A stretch of DNA of 64,000 nt from Algoriphagus sp. AGSA1 (GCF_021390545.1 NZ_JAJUWR010000013.1:1-64000), one strand, 5' to 3'; positions 19,070-28,177 are shown, numbered from the stretch's first letter. Translations and numbers: made by a program. Notes: generated by a model not told the origin, from the letters alone.

Positions 19070-19414
19070 CCCCAGGGTGACACACATAGGTTGTAAGCGA
19101 TGTGATTCTGCTCCTTGTGCACTGGGGCTACACGCTTTATGGCCAACATATTTTACTGGGCTGATCACAAATCCCTTTACATTACTGATCGTGCCGTTGG
19201 CACTCTGAAAACATATCTGCTTCATTAACCCAGAATTGCATTCTGGGCATTTACAGGCCTTGCCTTTGGCAAGGAAAATCCTTTTGCCGGAAAAGAGTTG
19301 ATTTAAGCGTATGTGCCAAAGGCACAACAGGTAACCGCCCTGAATGCAGCAAAGCGAAATTCAGGGTTGGGAAATCCGAATGAATTCGCCAAGAGTGCCA
19401 ACGGCACGATCGGT
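19070..19414. repeat. Cluster of short palindromes (REP-like)
   Basis: Seven hairpins lie in 340 bases: CCCCAG/CTGGGG (19070-19127), GTGCC-GTT-GGCAC (19191-19203), CCCAGAAT/ATTCTGGG (19229-19247), CCTTGCC/GGCAAGG (19258-19274), TGTGCC/GGCACA (19312-19326), CCCTGAAT/ATTCAGGG (19338-19366) and GTGCC-AAC-GGCAC (19395-19407). The segment at 19188-19206 is the exact reverse complement of 19392-19410 (19 bases), so the ends form a larger inverted repeat. This resembles REP or BIME units spread by RAYT transposases. No transposase is present. The flanking stretches 18900-19069 and 19415-19590 hold nothing I recognise. Confidence 0.6.
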
Positions 19415-19590
19415 AAACCCTAGGTCACTTCTACTGGCGGGGATCCCTATAGCTCTGGTAAAAACTATGGTGGCTTGGTGGCTACGGGATCCAACACAAG
19501 TTAATTACATAATCAAGCATCATGATCCCACCCCAGATATTCAGACTGATCCCAGATCTATCAACGAGTCCGAACACCCCCAAAACCCAA

Positions 19591-19618
19591 ACAAAAAGCC
19601 CCACATTTCTGTGAGGCT
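19591..19618 (-). terminator. Rho-independent terminator of the tRNA transcript
   Basis: On the minus strand, AGCCTCACA and TGTGGGGCT form a 9-bp stem (one G-T pair) with a GAAA loop, followed by TTTTTG. It lies just downstream of tRNA-Leu, at the end of the tRNA operon. Confidence 0.9.
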
Positions 19619-19622
19619 TCAG

Positions 19623-19706
19623 TACCAGGAGCGGGAATCGAACCCGCACGGCCTTACGGCCACAAGATTTTAAGTCTTGCGTGTCTACCTATTCCACCAT
19701 CCCGGC
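19623..19706 (-). tRNA. tRNA-Leu (anticodon TAA)
   Basis: The minus strand folds as an 84-base class II tRNA. Acceptor GCCGGGA pairs with TCCTGGT (two G-T pairs), anticodon stem CAAGA/TCTTG holds loop CTTAAAA (anticodon TAA), a long variable arm follows, and the T-loop is TTCGAAT with a GCGGG/CCCGC stem. It reads UUA and probably UUG codons. CCA is not encoded. It is the second gene of a two-tRNA transcript. Confidence 0.95.
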
Positions 19707-19747
19707 TTCACTCCGGCATACCGGAGCTACTATTGCCGTGAAACAAG

Positions 19748-19770
19748 AAAGCCCTTGAATCAAGGGCTTT
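19748..19770 (-). terminator. Hairpin between the two tRNA genes
   Basis: AAAGCCCTTG (19748-19757) and CAAGGGCTTT (19761-19770) form a perfect 10-bp stem with a 3-base loop, downstream of tRNA-Gly. On the minus strand it is followed by an interrupted T-run (TTTCTTGTTT). It could be a partial terminator or a processing signal. Confidence 0.6.
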
Positions 19771-19773
19771 TTG

Positions 19774-19846
<73 letters not shown>

Positions 19847-19886
19847 ATTGTGTCAACTGAAGTGTAATTCAGTTGAATTGTGGATG

Positions 19887-19894
19887 CAAAGGTA
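19887..19894 (-). promoter_or_regulatory. Promoter -7 box of the tRNA transcript
   Basis: On the minus strand TACCTTTG matches TAnnTTTG exactly and lies 41 bases upstream of tRNA-Gly, so transcription would start near 19880. A small hairpin, CAACTGA/TCAGTTG (19854-19875), lies in the leader and may guide 5' processing. Confidence 0.5.
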
Positions 19895-19985
19895 AGAGTC
19901 ATTAATAAAAACACAAGCATCTCGAAGATATTTTTTTAATGATCCCAGGAGAAATATTGCCTGAACACTGGTTTTCAACTACCTA

Positions 19986-20783
19986 TCATAAAGGATACGT
20001 AGATAATATTTTCGTCATTTCTCCCACATTTTTAGCCTTTAGCTTCTTCAGAATATTTTTACGGTGCGTGGCCACAGTATTCACGGAAATATTCAGCTGC
20101 TGAGCTATTTCTTTCGACTCTTTTCCATCCAGAATCAAGGAGACGATCACTTCCTCTTTTCTAGTCAGAGAAACTATTCGGCTATCGGGCGAATTCTTAC
20201 TTACAAATACCCGGGCTCCATCCTCTTTTTGATAGGAATAATTCCAATCATAACTATTGTTCTTTGGAGGAGTATATAGTTGCACGAGAATATGGAGGTC
20301 CATCGCAAAATTACCTGCGGAATCGATTAAGTAAGGACGCGCTTTACCAAGCACCCAGGTCGTTTTTTTGGTAATGCGATGAACCCACCTTGTGGTATAA
20401 GAAAACTCAAATGTGTTCTTTTCTTCCATCGTAAGTCTGTGAAAGCATTCAAAAACTATTTTCTGAAAACGGGCAAATTCGGCTCTGTCCTCGGGATGAG
20501 TCAGAGCAAAGGTGGTTTCCATTCCCTTTTTCCGATACATGGAAAGAGGATAGCCTGTCAATTCTCTGATGTCTCCAGTAATAAAAACCCAGTTCAAGGT
20601 TCGATAATCACAACATGCGATTGTCAAGCCTTCATTTATACCGATTTTTTGACTAAGTTGCTCCAGCTCCTTGATCTTGCCAGCTTCTTCGAGATTTTCC
20701 TGAAATTCCTGCTCTTTCCACTTCTGAAAAAAGCGGGTGTACTTGTTTTGCTTTCGCAAATCTTTCAGCAATATCTTATCCAT
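19986..20783 (-). CDS. LuxR-type transcription factor with PAS-like sensor domain
   Basis: This 265-residue protein has an N-terminal coiled region (about 1-45), a PAS-like domain (about 50-170; WVFITGDIRELTGYPLSMY and THPEDRAEFARFQ resemble PAS and PAC segments) and a C-terminal LuxR/GerE helix-turn-helix (about 200-260, SLTRKEEVIVSLILDGKESK then VNTVATHRKNILKKL). It has no receiver domain, so it is a one-component regulator. The gene stands alone and its targets are unknown. An AT-rich 50-base gap separates it from mutS. Confidence 0.85.
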   Translation of the reverse strand: MDKILLKDLRKQNKYTRFFQKWKEQEFQENLEEAGKIKELEQLSQKIGINEGLTIACCDYRTLNWVFITGDIRELTGYPLSMYRKKGMETTFALTHPEDRAEFARFQKIVFECFHRLTMEEKNTFEFSYTTRWVHRITKKTTWVLGKARPYLIDSAGNFAMDLHILVQLYTPPKNNSYDWNYSYQKEDGARVFVSKNSPDSRIVSLTRKEEVIVSLILDGKESKEIAQQLNISVNTVATHRKNILKKLKAKNVGEMTKILSTYPL

Positions 20784-20833
20784 AAAAAATAAATTATCTA
20801 ACTAAACACAGTCAAGATACAAAAATGGAACAC

Positions 20834-23440
20834 TTAAGATTCCATTTTCTTTTTGATTTCATGCAATTTTAACAAAGCTTCTATAGGAGAAATCGCATTG
20901 ATGTCTATTCCTTCTATCAAATCCCTGGCTTCCTGAAATTTGGGATCCAGTTCGAACATGCTGAGCTGGTAATTGTTTTTTGGGATAGATTTTACCTTTT
21001 GCTGTTGATCTGCCACAGCCTTGTCTTTCTCTAAATGGGACATAATCTCTGCCGCCCTTAAGACAACAGGGTTAGGCATTCCTGCCATCTGAGCCACATG
21101 GATACCAAAACTATGCTCGCTCCCTCCAGCCTTCAGCTTACGCATAAAAATCACCTTATTGCCCACTTCTTTTACCGATACGTTGAAATTCTTGATTTTG
21201 GGAAAATCCGATGCAAGCTGATTCAGCTCATGGTAGTGCGTGGCAAAAAGAGTTTTTGCCCTATATGTAGGGTGGTTATGCAGGTATTCCACTATTGACC
21301 ATGCTATGGAAATCCCATCATAGGTGGACGTCCCCCGCCCAATCTCATCCATCAAAACCAAACTTCTATCAGATAGATTGTTCAGAATACTTGCCGTTTC
21401 GGTCATCTCCACCATAAATGTGGATTCTCCTTTGGAGAGGTTGTCAGAAGCTCCCACTCGGGTAAAAACCTTATCGATAATACCTATGCGCGCAAAAGAC
21501 GCCGGAACAAAACTACCCATCTGGGCCATAAGAACCGTTAGGGCTGTTTGTCGAAGAAGGGCAGACTTACCAGCCATGTTAGGCCCTGTTATAATCATGA
21601 TCTGTTGCGAATCGTGATCCAGATAAATATCATTTGGCACATAATTTTCTCCTGGAGCTAACTGTCTTTCAATTACCGGGTGCCTGCCATCTTTTATTTC
21701 CAGTGATTCGGTTTCTGAAATTTTAGGCCGCGCATAACCATTGGAAAGTGCCACCTGCGCAAAAGAGACCAGCACATCCAAGGTACCAAGTACTCTGGCA
21801 TTTTGCTGGATTTGCGTTACAAACTGGGCCGCCTCCTGCACCAATGCCAGAAAAAAACGCTGCTCTATGGCAATCATTTTATCTTCCGCATTCAGAATTT
21901 TGTCTTCATATTCTTTTAGTTCCGGAGTGATATAACGCTCAGCATTCACCAAGGTCTGCTTGCGGATCCATTCCGCCGGCACTTTGTCTTTGTGTGCATG
22001 TGTGACCTCCAGATAGTATCCGAAAACTTTGTTAAAGGCTATTTTCAATGAGGTGATCCCGGTTTTCTGTACTTCCCTTTGCTGGATCTGTATAAGAAAA
22101 TCCTTGCCGGAATTAGCCAGTCCACGGTACTCGTCCAGCTCTGCATCCACACCGTCATTGATTATTCCTCCTTGATGCGTCAGCATGGGAGCATCCTCTT
22201 TAAGTTCCTTGTCTATTTTCTCCAGCAAAAACTCACAGGGATACAGTTGATCCGAAAGTCGCTGAAGAGTAGGGTTTTTCTGGCTCTTTAGCAATTCTTT
22301 TATAGGAAGGGTGTTTTTCAGGGCGCGTTTGATCTGGTTGATCTCTCGGGGATTGGCTCTGCCCACTACTACCTTGGAGATCAACCGTTCCAGATCTCCT
22401 ATATGCTTGAGTGGAGAGACTATTTCCTCTATCAAAGAAGCGTTTTGATAAAAGAAGTCCACCACATTCAAGCGTTCTTCTATGGCAGTTTTCTCTTTCA
22501 GTGGCAAAACCATCCACTTTTTCATCATTCGGGAGCCCATCGGCGTGACTGTCTGATCCAGAATATGAATCAGGGGTACGCCTCCTTCGTGCTGTGGAAA
22601 TACCAGTTCCAGATTTCGGATGGTAAACTTGTCCAGCCAAACATACTTCTCCTCCGCTATCCTGGAAATAGATGAAATATGCTGGATCTCTTTGTGCTCT
22701 GTTTCTTCCAAATAGTGCAAAATAGCTCCGGCAGCTATGATTCCGTCCGAAATCTCCTCTATACCAAAGCCCTTCAGGTTAGCTGTCCCAAAATGTGATT
22801 TAAGCTTCTCGTAAGTGAAATCAAACTGATAAACCCAGTCTTCACAATGAAAAGTGATAAAATCATTTTTGAGCATTTCTGCGGCAGGCTTTTTGGCAGC
22901 TTTGGAGAAAATAATCTCTGCTGGCGCAAAACTTTGGATCAACTTCTCGAGATAGGATGCATTGCCCTCAGCACACATAAATTCACCCGTAGAAAGGTCT
23001 AAAAACGCTATTCCATGCTTGTCTTTGCCAAAAGAAACCGATGCTAGGTAATTGTTTTTCTTGGTATCCAAAACCTGGTCATTGAACGAAAGCCCAGGAG
23101 TCACAAGCTCTGTCACCCCCCGCTTTACAATACCTTTTACAGATTTAGGATCTTCCAGCTGGTCGCAGATTGCCACCCGGTTTCCGGCCCGTACCAACTT
23201 GGGCAAGTAAGTATCCAAAGAATGGTGTGGAAAGCCCGCCAATTCAATATGTGAAGCGGATCCATTTGCACGCTTGGTCAAGACAATGTCAAGAACTTTA
23301 CTCGCGCGCACCGCATCCTCCCCAAATGTCTCGTAAAAATCCCCCACACGAAAAAGCAGTAAAGCACCCGGGTGTTTGGCTTTGATCGCATTATACTGCT
23401 TCATTAATGGCGTTTCTTTGCCGTCTTTAGACTTACTCAT
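20834..23440 (-). CDS. mutS: DNA mismatch repair protein MutS
   Basis: This 868-residue MutS1-type protein recognises mispairs and short loops. The N-terminal mismatch-binding domain has FRVGDFYETFGEDA (the conserved F-x-E near residue 32-36). The ATPase core has Walker A GPNMAGKS and the segment LMDEIGRGTSTYDG. The C-terminal 40 residues probably carry the dimer or tetramer helices. It is transcribed singly, divergent from the SpoU methyltransferase gene, with 89 bases between them. Confidence 0.97.
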   Translation of the reverse strand: MSKSKDGKETPLMKQYNAIKAKHPGALLLFRVGDFYETFGEDAVRASKVLDIVLTKRANGSASHIELAGFPHHSLDTYLPKLVRAGNRVAICDQLEDPKSVKGIVKRGVTELVTPGLSFNDQVLDTKKNNYLASVSFGKDKHGIAFLDLSTGEFMCAEGNASYLEKLIQSFAPAEIIFSKAAKKPAAEMLKNDFITFHCEDWVYQFDFTYEKLKSHFGTANLKGFGIEEISDGIIAAGAILHYLEETEHKEIQHISSISRIAEEKYVWLDKFTIRNLELVFPQHEGGVPLIHILDQTVTPMGSRMMKKWMVLPLKEKTAIEERLNVVDFFYQNASLIEEIVSPLKHIGDLERLISKVVVGRANPREINQIKRALKNTLPIKELLKSQKNPTLQRLSDQLYPCEFLLEKIDKELKEDAPMLTHQGGIINDGVDAELDEYRGLANSGKDFLIQIQQREVQKTGITSLKIAFNKVFGYYLEVTHAHKDKVPAEWIRKQTLVNAERYITPELKEYEDKILNAEDKMIAIEQRFFLALVQEAAQFVTQIQQNARVLGTLDVLVSFAQVALSNGYARPKISETESLEIKDGRHPVIERQLAPGENYVPNDIYLDHDSQQIMIITGPNMAGKSALLRQTALTVLMAQMGSFVPASFARIGIIDKVFTRVGASDNLSKGESTFMVEMTETASILNNLSDRSLVLMDEIGRGTSTYDGISIAWSIVEYLHNHPTYRAKTLFATHYHELNQLASDFPKIKNFNVSVKEVGNKVIFMRKLKAGGSEHSFGIHVAQMAGMPNPVVLRAAEIMSHLEKDKAVADQQQKVKSIPKNNYQLSMFELDPKFQEARDLIEGIDINAISPIEALLKLHEIKKKMES

Positions 23441-23529
23441 GGGGTTATGCTTACTTTTGTGATAATTCTGGTTCCTAAACCTCGGAATAAAGCCGAAAAT
23501 AAGCCATTCACAAAGCAGAACAAAAAAGG

Positions 23530-24063
23530 ATGAAGAAATTAAGCATGGAAGAACTGGAAAGAGTCTCTGTGGAAGAGTTTAAGAAAATGCCAAAATCACC
23601 TATCATACTTGTGCTTGACAACGTCAGAAGCTTGAATAATGTGGGGTCGGCCTTTAGAACGGGCGACGCTTTTGGTGTAGAGAAAATATATCTATGTGGG
23701 ATAACTGGCACCCCGCCGCATCGTGATATCCAAAAAACCGCTTTGGGAGCTACGGATTCTGTAGCTTGGGAGTATTGTCTAAATACTATGCTGGCCTTAA
23801 AAGAACTAAAAGAGAATGGATACCAGATTTGTGCATTAGAACAGGTGGATCAATCCGAAATGCTAAATGACTTCGCTCCGGAAAAAGGAAAAAAATATGC
23901 TTTGGTATTCGGAAATGAAGTCTTTGGAGTAGAAGAAGAAGTACTTAATGCCTGTGATGCGGTATTGGAAATCCCGCAGTTAGGCACTAAGCACTCCTTA
24001 AATATCTCCGTCTCGCTGGGAATAGCGGTTTGGGACTTTATGGTAAAATTGGAACAATTCTAA
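23530..24063 (+). CDS. SpoU/TrmH-family RNA 2'-O-methyltransferase
   Basis: This 177-residue protein is a minimal SPOUT domain without an N-terminal RNA-binding extension. The three SpoU motifs are present: LDNVRSLNNVGSAFRT (motif 1, the Asn and Arg are catalytic), LVFGNEVFGVEEE (motif 2) and QLGTKHSLNISVSLGIA (motif 3). It forms a knotted SAM site and methylates a ribose in tRNA or rRNA. The exact position cannot be told, though the length resembles tRNA-type enzymes. Its end overlaps the convergent outer-membrane-like gene by 4 bases. Confidence 0.9.
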   Translation: MKKLSMEELERVSVEEFKKMPKSPIILVLDNVRSLNNVGSAFRTGDAFGVEKIYLCGITGTPPHRDIQKTALGATDSVAWEYCLNTMLALKELKENGYQICALEQVDQSEMLNDFAPEKGKKYALVFGNEVFGVEEEVLNACDAVLEIPQLGTKHSLNISVSLGIAVWDFMVKLEQF

Positions 24064-24473
24064 TTTTTGCTGAATCGATATCGAAGACCAAAGGATCCTC
24101 GGAACAAAGAGTCATCATTGAATCCAATAATCGGAGCTCCTTCTATATGAAAACCGAAGTCCTTTTGCTCAAAAGGATAAATATTTAATCCTACAGGTAT
24201 TACGATACCGTCAAAGCTCCCTACTCTTAATCCGCCCCCTCCATAAAATTCAAAACGGTCATTTTTCTTGAAAATATAATTAGCCACTAATTCCGCAGAC
24301 ATACTTTCTAGATATGAATCAGTGCCCAGGCGAAATTCTGGGATAAACCGCTCACCAAACTGGTAATTCACTCCCACAAAGGGCAGGTTACTTTGATGAA
24401 ATACTATTGTGGTTTGAGAGAAGGAAGCGAAAGAAAATAAGCCAAACAGGGCAATCAGTAGAATCTTTTTCAT
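24060..24473 (-). CDS. Secreted, probable outer-membrane beta-barrel protein of unknown function
   Basis: This 137-residue protein has a clear signal peptide (MKKILLIALFGLFSFASFSQ) and then alternating aromatic/glycine strands, such as VGVNYQF and GGGGLRVGSF, ending in FGLRYRFSKN. That pattern fits a small outer-membrane barrel of about eight strands. No named family is recognised. It is followed on the same strand by nothing close and preceded by the thioesterase gene. Confidence 0.65.
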   Translation of the reverse strand: MKKILLIALFGLFSFASFSQTTIVFHQSNLPFVGVNYQFGERFIPEFRLGTDSYLESMSAELVANYIFKKNDRFEFYGGGGLRVGSFDGIVIPVGLNIYPFEQKDFGFHIEGAPIIGFNDDSLFRGSFGLRYRFSKN

Positions 24474-24500
24474 TTGTGTAAAATTAAGTTGTTTAAAAGT

Positions 24501-24956
24501 TCAAAATTTTAATTCACTAAGCTTTTGATGCGTTTTGATCATATTGGAAGTGGCTTTGGCAACAAGCTTATCTGAATTCTTAATAATTACGGCTTCCCAA
24601 TGATTTAGGTTTACTCCTGAGCGAACTAATTTCGCCGAAACCTCTAATTTATCCCCGATTTGAGCAGTAGATAAAAAGTCAACATTCAAATTGATGCTTG
24701 TCATCAAGTACGCAGGGCCTGTTGCAAAATTACCCATTCCTATCACCTCATCCATCATCAAGGAAGCAACTCCGCCATGAAGTATTTTAGCAGGATTACA
24801 CATTTCGGAAGAGACAGTGTAAGCGACCTTTATTTCTCCTTCCTCTACCTCCAGAAGGTTTCCGGCCAGCCAGTTTCCGGCCTTTGAGGGTGTTTGATCA
24901 AGCTTTTTCCCAATCAGCTTTCTAAGCTGTAATAAATAAGGGTTCAATTCATTCAT
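24501..24956 (-). CDS. PaaI-type hotdog thioesterase
   Basis: This 151-residue single hotdog domain carries the motif HGGVASLMMDEVIGMG, where the Asp is the likely base and HGG the oxyanion site. It probably hydrolyses acyl-CoA esters, as PaaI and related DUF4442-like proteins do, and acts as a cytoplasmic tetramer. It may protect CoA pools, which fits the fatty-acid genes elsewhere in the window, although it is not linked to them. It lies 27 bases upstream of the outer-membrane-like gene and may be cotranscribed. Confidence 0.85.
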   Translation of the reverse strand: MNELNPYLLQLRKLIGKKLDQTPSKAGNWLAGNLLEVEEGEIKVAYTVSSEMCNPAKILHGGVASLMMDEVIGMGNFATGPAYLMTSINLNVDFLSTAQIGDKLEVSAKLVRSGVNLNHWEAVIIKNSDKLVAKATSNMIKTHQKLSELKF

Positions 24957-25084
24957 GGGTTGTTTGTTTATATCTGCGGTCCTTGGAATAAATTATAGGA
25001 ATCAATTGAGTATCACTCTAAAGTAGAATGACTTTCAAAGTATAGGCCTCCAAACTGGGAAAATATTTAAAATAAGATCAACAC

Positions 25085-25672
25085 TTAACCATTTACTAAT
25101 CTAAAATAATCTTCAATAGTTGTTTTTATAGCATCTTTTTCCCCTGGCTTAGACCATATCGGGAACCAACCTGAATCAATCTTAATCTCAAAATCCGCAT
25201 CTTTCCCTATCCATGACTGAAGCCGCATTACATACGCCAAAAGTTCTGAATTATTTCCGTTTTCCAAATGAAGCACCTGTTGCTCTTTGTTGATCGTTGC
25301 ACGGATTTCTAAAGGCCAATCCACTCTGGTAGGCTCTAAGTATATGTAGGCCTCATCTTTTATAGAATTGAGCAAGATTACTAAATCCAACAATGGCCCA
25401 GAATCCGAAATTTCCCTTTTGCCATGGCGGAACAGTAGCATTGCGGCATCAGCACGGGTTTCCCTATCGTAGTTAATAGCCCTGACATTCAAAAAATATA
25501 GACGGCTCGACGAGCTCATGCGGAAAGAACTGTCCCCTCCTGAGTTATTGGCACGTTTGGTATTGAAGAAAGAGAGCACCAGCACGAAGCCTACAGATAT
25601 TACCCCGAAAATCTTCAGAATTCTTATAAGTTCCGGGGAAAAAACATCCGAATTGGACTGCCTTTGTGGCAT
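25085..25672 (-). CDS. Membrane-anchored protein of unknown function
   Basis: This 195-residue protein has a short cytoplasmic start, one transmembrane segment at about residues 19-38 (ILKIFGVISVGFVLVLSFF), and a soluble part with mixed alpha/beta character that would lie in the periplasm. The soluble part has a conserved-looking core (FLNVRAINYDRETRADAAML) but no catalytic motif I recognise. It is 35 bases downstream of the SDR gene on the same strand and so probably the last gene of the comF group. Confidence 0.7.
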   Translation of the reverse strand: MPQRQSNSDVFSPELIRILKIFGVISVGFVLVLSFFNTKRANNSGGDSSFRMSSSSRLYFLNVRAINYDRETRADAAMLLFRHGKREISDSGPLLDLVILLNSIKDEAYIYLEPTRVDWPLEIRATINKEQQVLHLENGNNSELLAYVMRLQSWIGKDADFEIKIDSGWFPIWSKPGEKDAIKTTIEDYFRLVNG

Positions 25673-25707
25673 GTATAAGTTGTTTTAGGTAGTTCTATTA
25701 AAAGTCG

Positions 25708-26466
25708 TCAATGTACGTATGAGCCCGCATTAATGTCAATAGTTGTTCCGGTAGCATGGTCTGCCAGTCCAGAACATAAAATAGTGATGAGTGGCGCAAT
25801 ATCCTCGGGTTTGGTCAATTCACTTAGCGCAATATCCTTAAGTGCAACCTCATCACCATATTGTGAAAGGATTTCATTTGCCATATCCGTCCGGGTGAAT
25901 CCCGGGGCTATCAGAAAAGCTTTGATCCCCAGTTTCCCATAATGGCGTGCTATGGATCTGGTCAAACTGACCAAAGCTCCTTTGGAAGCAGCATAAGCAA
26001 GGTAATCCGTTGTATCTCCCCGAAACGCCGCTCTTGATGAAATATTGATAATTCTGCCGTTCTTATACTTTCTTGCATGTTCCACAAATTCCTTGCACAT
26101 GATCCCAACAGCCGTAGTATTCACCTGGAAGGTTTCATTCCATATTTTCACCCAGGATTCAGTAGGTAGGTCGTCTGCTGCAGATAGTGCCACACCGGCA
26201 TTATTTATCAGTGCTGAAATTGGTCCATATTTCTCTGCGAGCTTTGGGATAAACCCAATGACTTGATTGAGATCAGAAAGATTGCAGGCTTCTATGAAAG
26301 AAGGATTACTTAATTCCTTCTGCAGCTTCTCAGCAGCTCCTACGTTAGTGTTATAATGAATGATTACCTCCGCCCCTGATTCGGAAAGTTGACTTGCGAT
26401 AGCTCTCCCAATACCACGCGAGGCTCCCGTAACCAGAATTCGTTGATTTTTGAGGTTTATGTTCAT
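25708..26466 (-). CDS. Short-chain dehydrogenase/reductase (FabG-like)
   Basis: The protein has 252 residues from the ATG at 26466 (MNINLKNQRILVTGAS). It is a classical SDR with cofactor motif TGASRGIG, NNAG, catalytic Ser in NISSRAAFRG, and YAASK giving Tyr and Lys. The Arg in the cofactor motif suggests NADPH. It may reduce 3-oxoacyl-ACP or another ketone; the real FabG is not excluded, but the neighbours give no fatty-acid synthesis context. It is transcribed with the DinB-like and comF genes upstream. Confidence 0.88.
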   Translation of the reverse strand: MNINLKNQRILVTGASRGIGRAIASQLSESGAEVIIHYNTNVGAAEKLQKELSNPSFIEACNLSDLNQVIGFIPKLAEKYGPISALINNAGVALSAADDLPTESWVKIWNETFQVNTTAVGIMCKEFVEHARKYKNGRIINISSRAAFRGDTTDYLAYAASKGALVSLTRSIARHYGKLGIKAFLIAPGFTRTDMANEILSQYGDEVALKDIALSELTKPEDIAPLITILCSGLADHATGTTIDINAGSYVH

Positions 26467-26517
26467 AGTATGTAACGAAATAAGCAAAAATTAAGAAATC
26501 CACTTTCCTCGCTTATC

Positions 26518-27051
26518 TTACCAATTTTCACGCAAAATCAAGTGCTGTATATGGGCCAAATGGTGCATAGAATGCCAATGGTACATTAAGGTAACTTCTG
26601 ACAGAGACGCTGAAGCCTTCGTTTCGGGGTGATAATAGGTTTTCTCGAAATCAGTGGATGTCATAGCTTCCAGCACAAAAGCCCATTTCTCATGGATCCC
26701 TTCTATCAACCTGAGCGAAATGTCCATCGGGAGTGAGTAATCTGCCAATTTTGCCCAAGAAGCTTCATCGTAAGGTTTGATAGTAGGGTTTTGCTCTGTC
26801 AGAGCCAGTTTGAAGCGGATTAAGGCATTCATATGGCTATCGGATAAGTGGTGGATTACTTGTCTCACAGTCCATCCGCCGGGGCGATAGGGAGTATTCA
26901 GCTTTGTTTCTGAAAACCCATTGACTGTCTCTCCAAGGTACTTTGGAAACATTCGTAGGTAAGTAATTGCTTCAACGAGGCTTTTTTCCGATAAATGTTC
27001 CGGCTTCTGAAATTTCCCAATCGGGTACTTTAATAATTCGATGTCAATCAT
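26518..27051 (-). CDS. DinB/YfiT-family metal-dependent protein
   Basis: This 177-residue four-helix protein has the three metal-binding histidines of the family: one in RQVIHHLSDSHMNA and two in YHWHSMHHLAHI. It resembles YfiT, a zinc or nickel protein annotated as a putative hydrolase, related to bacillithiol and mycothiol S-transferases. Thiol transfer is an inference from the superfamily. It is separated from comF by 5 bases, so they form an operon. Confidence 0.86.
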   Translation of the reverse strand: MIDIELLKYPIGKFQKPEHLSEKSLVEAITYLRMFPKYLGETVNGFSETKLNTPYRPGGWTVRQVIHHLSDSHMNALIRFKLALTEQNPTIKPYDEASWAKLADYSLPMDISLRLIEGIHEKWAFVLEAMTSTDFEKTYYHPETKASASLSEVTLMYHWHSMHHLAHIQHLILRENW

Positions 27052-27056
27052 AATGT

Positions 27057-27749
27057 TTATCCTCCGGCTGCTATTGTCACCAAATCTACTTTATTTGTTC
27101 CATTAGCCAAAAGTACGTTTGCGCAAGCACAAAGGGTAGCTCCAGTTGTAATCACATCATCTACCAGCAGGATTGATGTACCGGTGCCTGTGATTGAAGG
27201 ATTGGCTTCAAATACCTCCCCCACATTATCCATACGCTCAAGCCGTGATTTTTTGGTCTGAGTCTCGGTAAATTTCTTACGGATCAGCACGTTTTGCAAC
27301 TTCAGACCCAGTACCTCTGCAATACCAAGCCCAAATTGTTCACTTTGGTTGTACCCTCGTCGCCTTTGTTTCAGTACATGTAGCGGAACCGGTACAATTA
27401 CATCCCAATGACCTTCAAAACCATTTGTTTTGAGTATTGTGCCATAAAGCAATCCTAGTTCTTTCGCCAACTGAGGTTTATTTCTATACTTCAATTTATG
27501 CAGGATCTTTTGACTGTTCCCTCCTTTAGTAAATTTCAGAAATGACATGACTGCACCTACACTGGTCAATCCTCTCACTTTATCACAGAGATCATTGTTG
27601 TAGGGTCTCAGGTGATAACTAGTAACCGGTAATGTCCCTTTACATACCATGCATAGATTAACTTCACGATCATGAAGTATTGTACCGCATTGGAGACAAT
27701 TGCGGGGAAAGAGCAAATCCAAAAAATCTTTTACAAAAAATAAACGCAT
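27057..27749 (-). CDS. comF: ComF-family phosphoribosyltransferase-like protein
   Basis: This 230-residue protein has an N-terminal zinc ribbon with cysteine pairs, CLQC and CMVC, and a C-terminal type I phosphoribosyltransferase domain with the PRPP loop LLVDDVITTGAT. ComF proteins aid uptake of single-stranded DNA in competent cells, and homologues act in other DNA processes. No com genes are nearby. It starts a minus-strand group that runs through the DinB-like and SDR genes. Its promoter region is shared with the divergent AhpD-like gene. Confidence 0.88.
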   Translation of the reverse strand: MRLFFVKDFLDLLFPRNCLQCGTILHDREVNLCMVCKGTLPVTSYHLRPYNNDLCDKVRGLTSVGAVMSFLKFTKGGNSQKILHKLKYRNKPQLAKELGLLYGTILKTNGFEGHWDVIVPVPLHVLKQRRRGYNQSEQFGLGIAEVLGLKLQNVLIRKKFTETQTKKSRLERMDNVGEVFEANPSITGTGTSILLVDDVITTGATLCACANVLLANGTNKVDLVTIAAGG

Positions 27750-27791
27750 TGTGAAAATGGCTTGTTAATGAAGGCCAAGGGCAAATAGTGG

Positions 27792-27799
27792 TATATTTG
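27792..27799 (+). promoter_or_regulatory. Promoter -7 box of the AhpD-like gene
   Basis: TATATTTG matches TAnnTTTG exactly and lies 30 bases before the ATG at 27830. This favours that start over the upstream ATG at 27788. No -33 TTG is found at the right distance. Confidence 0.45.
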
Positions 27800-27829
27800 C
27801 CACCAAATACCTTACTAAACATCAAGTTA

Positions 27830-28171
27830 ATGAATCTCATAGAAGAATTCAACGCATATCGCAGCCAAATGAATGAAAAAATATTGGCCGAAGATAATAA
27901 AGTAATCAAGCGTATATTTAATCTTGATACCAATGCCTATTCAGAAGGATCTATAGACATTAAATCCAAAGAAATGATTGGATTGGCCTGCTCTATGGTA
28001 TTACGATGTGATGACTGTGTTAAGTACCACTTGGAGAAATGCCATGAAATAGGACTTACCAAAGAACAAGTCTTTGAAGTATTTTCTATCGCAACCTTAA
28101 TAGGGGGAACTATAGTGATTCCACATCTAAGAAGGGCAACTGAATTTTGGGAATCACTTGAAAATCAATAA
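27830..28171 (+). CDS. Carboxymuconolactone decarboxylase / AhpD-like protein
   Basis: The protein has 113 residues from the ATG at 27830. It contains a CMD domain with the redox motif CDDC followed by KYH and an upstream acidic residue, the arrangement used by AhpD alkyl hydroperoxidases. The helix AHLRRA-like segment near the end (IPHLRRATEF) is also typical. It may act in peroxide defence or as a thiol oxidoreductase; decarboxylase activity is unlikely because the CxxC pair is intact. It is the first gene of the plus-strand group running to 34678. Confidence 0.85.
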   Translation: MNLIEEFNAYRSQMNEKILAEDNKVIKRIFNLDTNAYSEGSIDIKSKEMIGLACSMVLRCDDCVKYHLEKCHEIGLTKEQVFEVFSIATLIGGTIVIPHLRRATEFWESLENQ

Positions 28172-28177
28172 CTTACA

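Noticed and set aside
19064..19673. Two open frames (19064-19327 on minus and 19344-19673 on plus) in the tRNA-repeat region
   Set aside because: They run through hairpins and partly the tRNA and terminator, show no family pattern and have odd composition.
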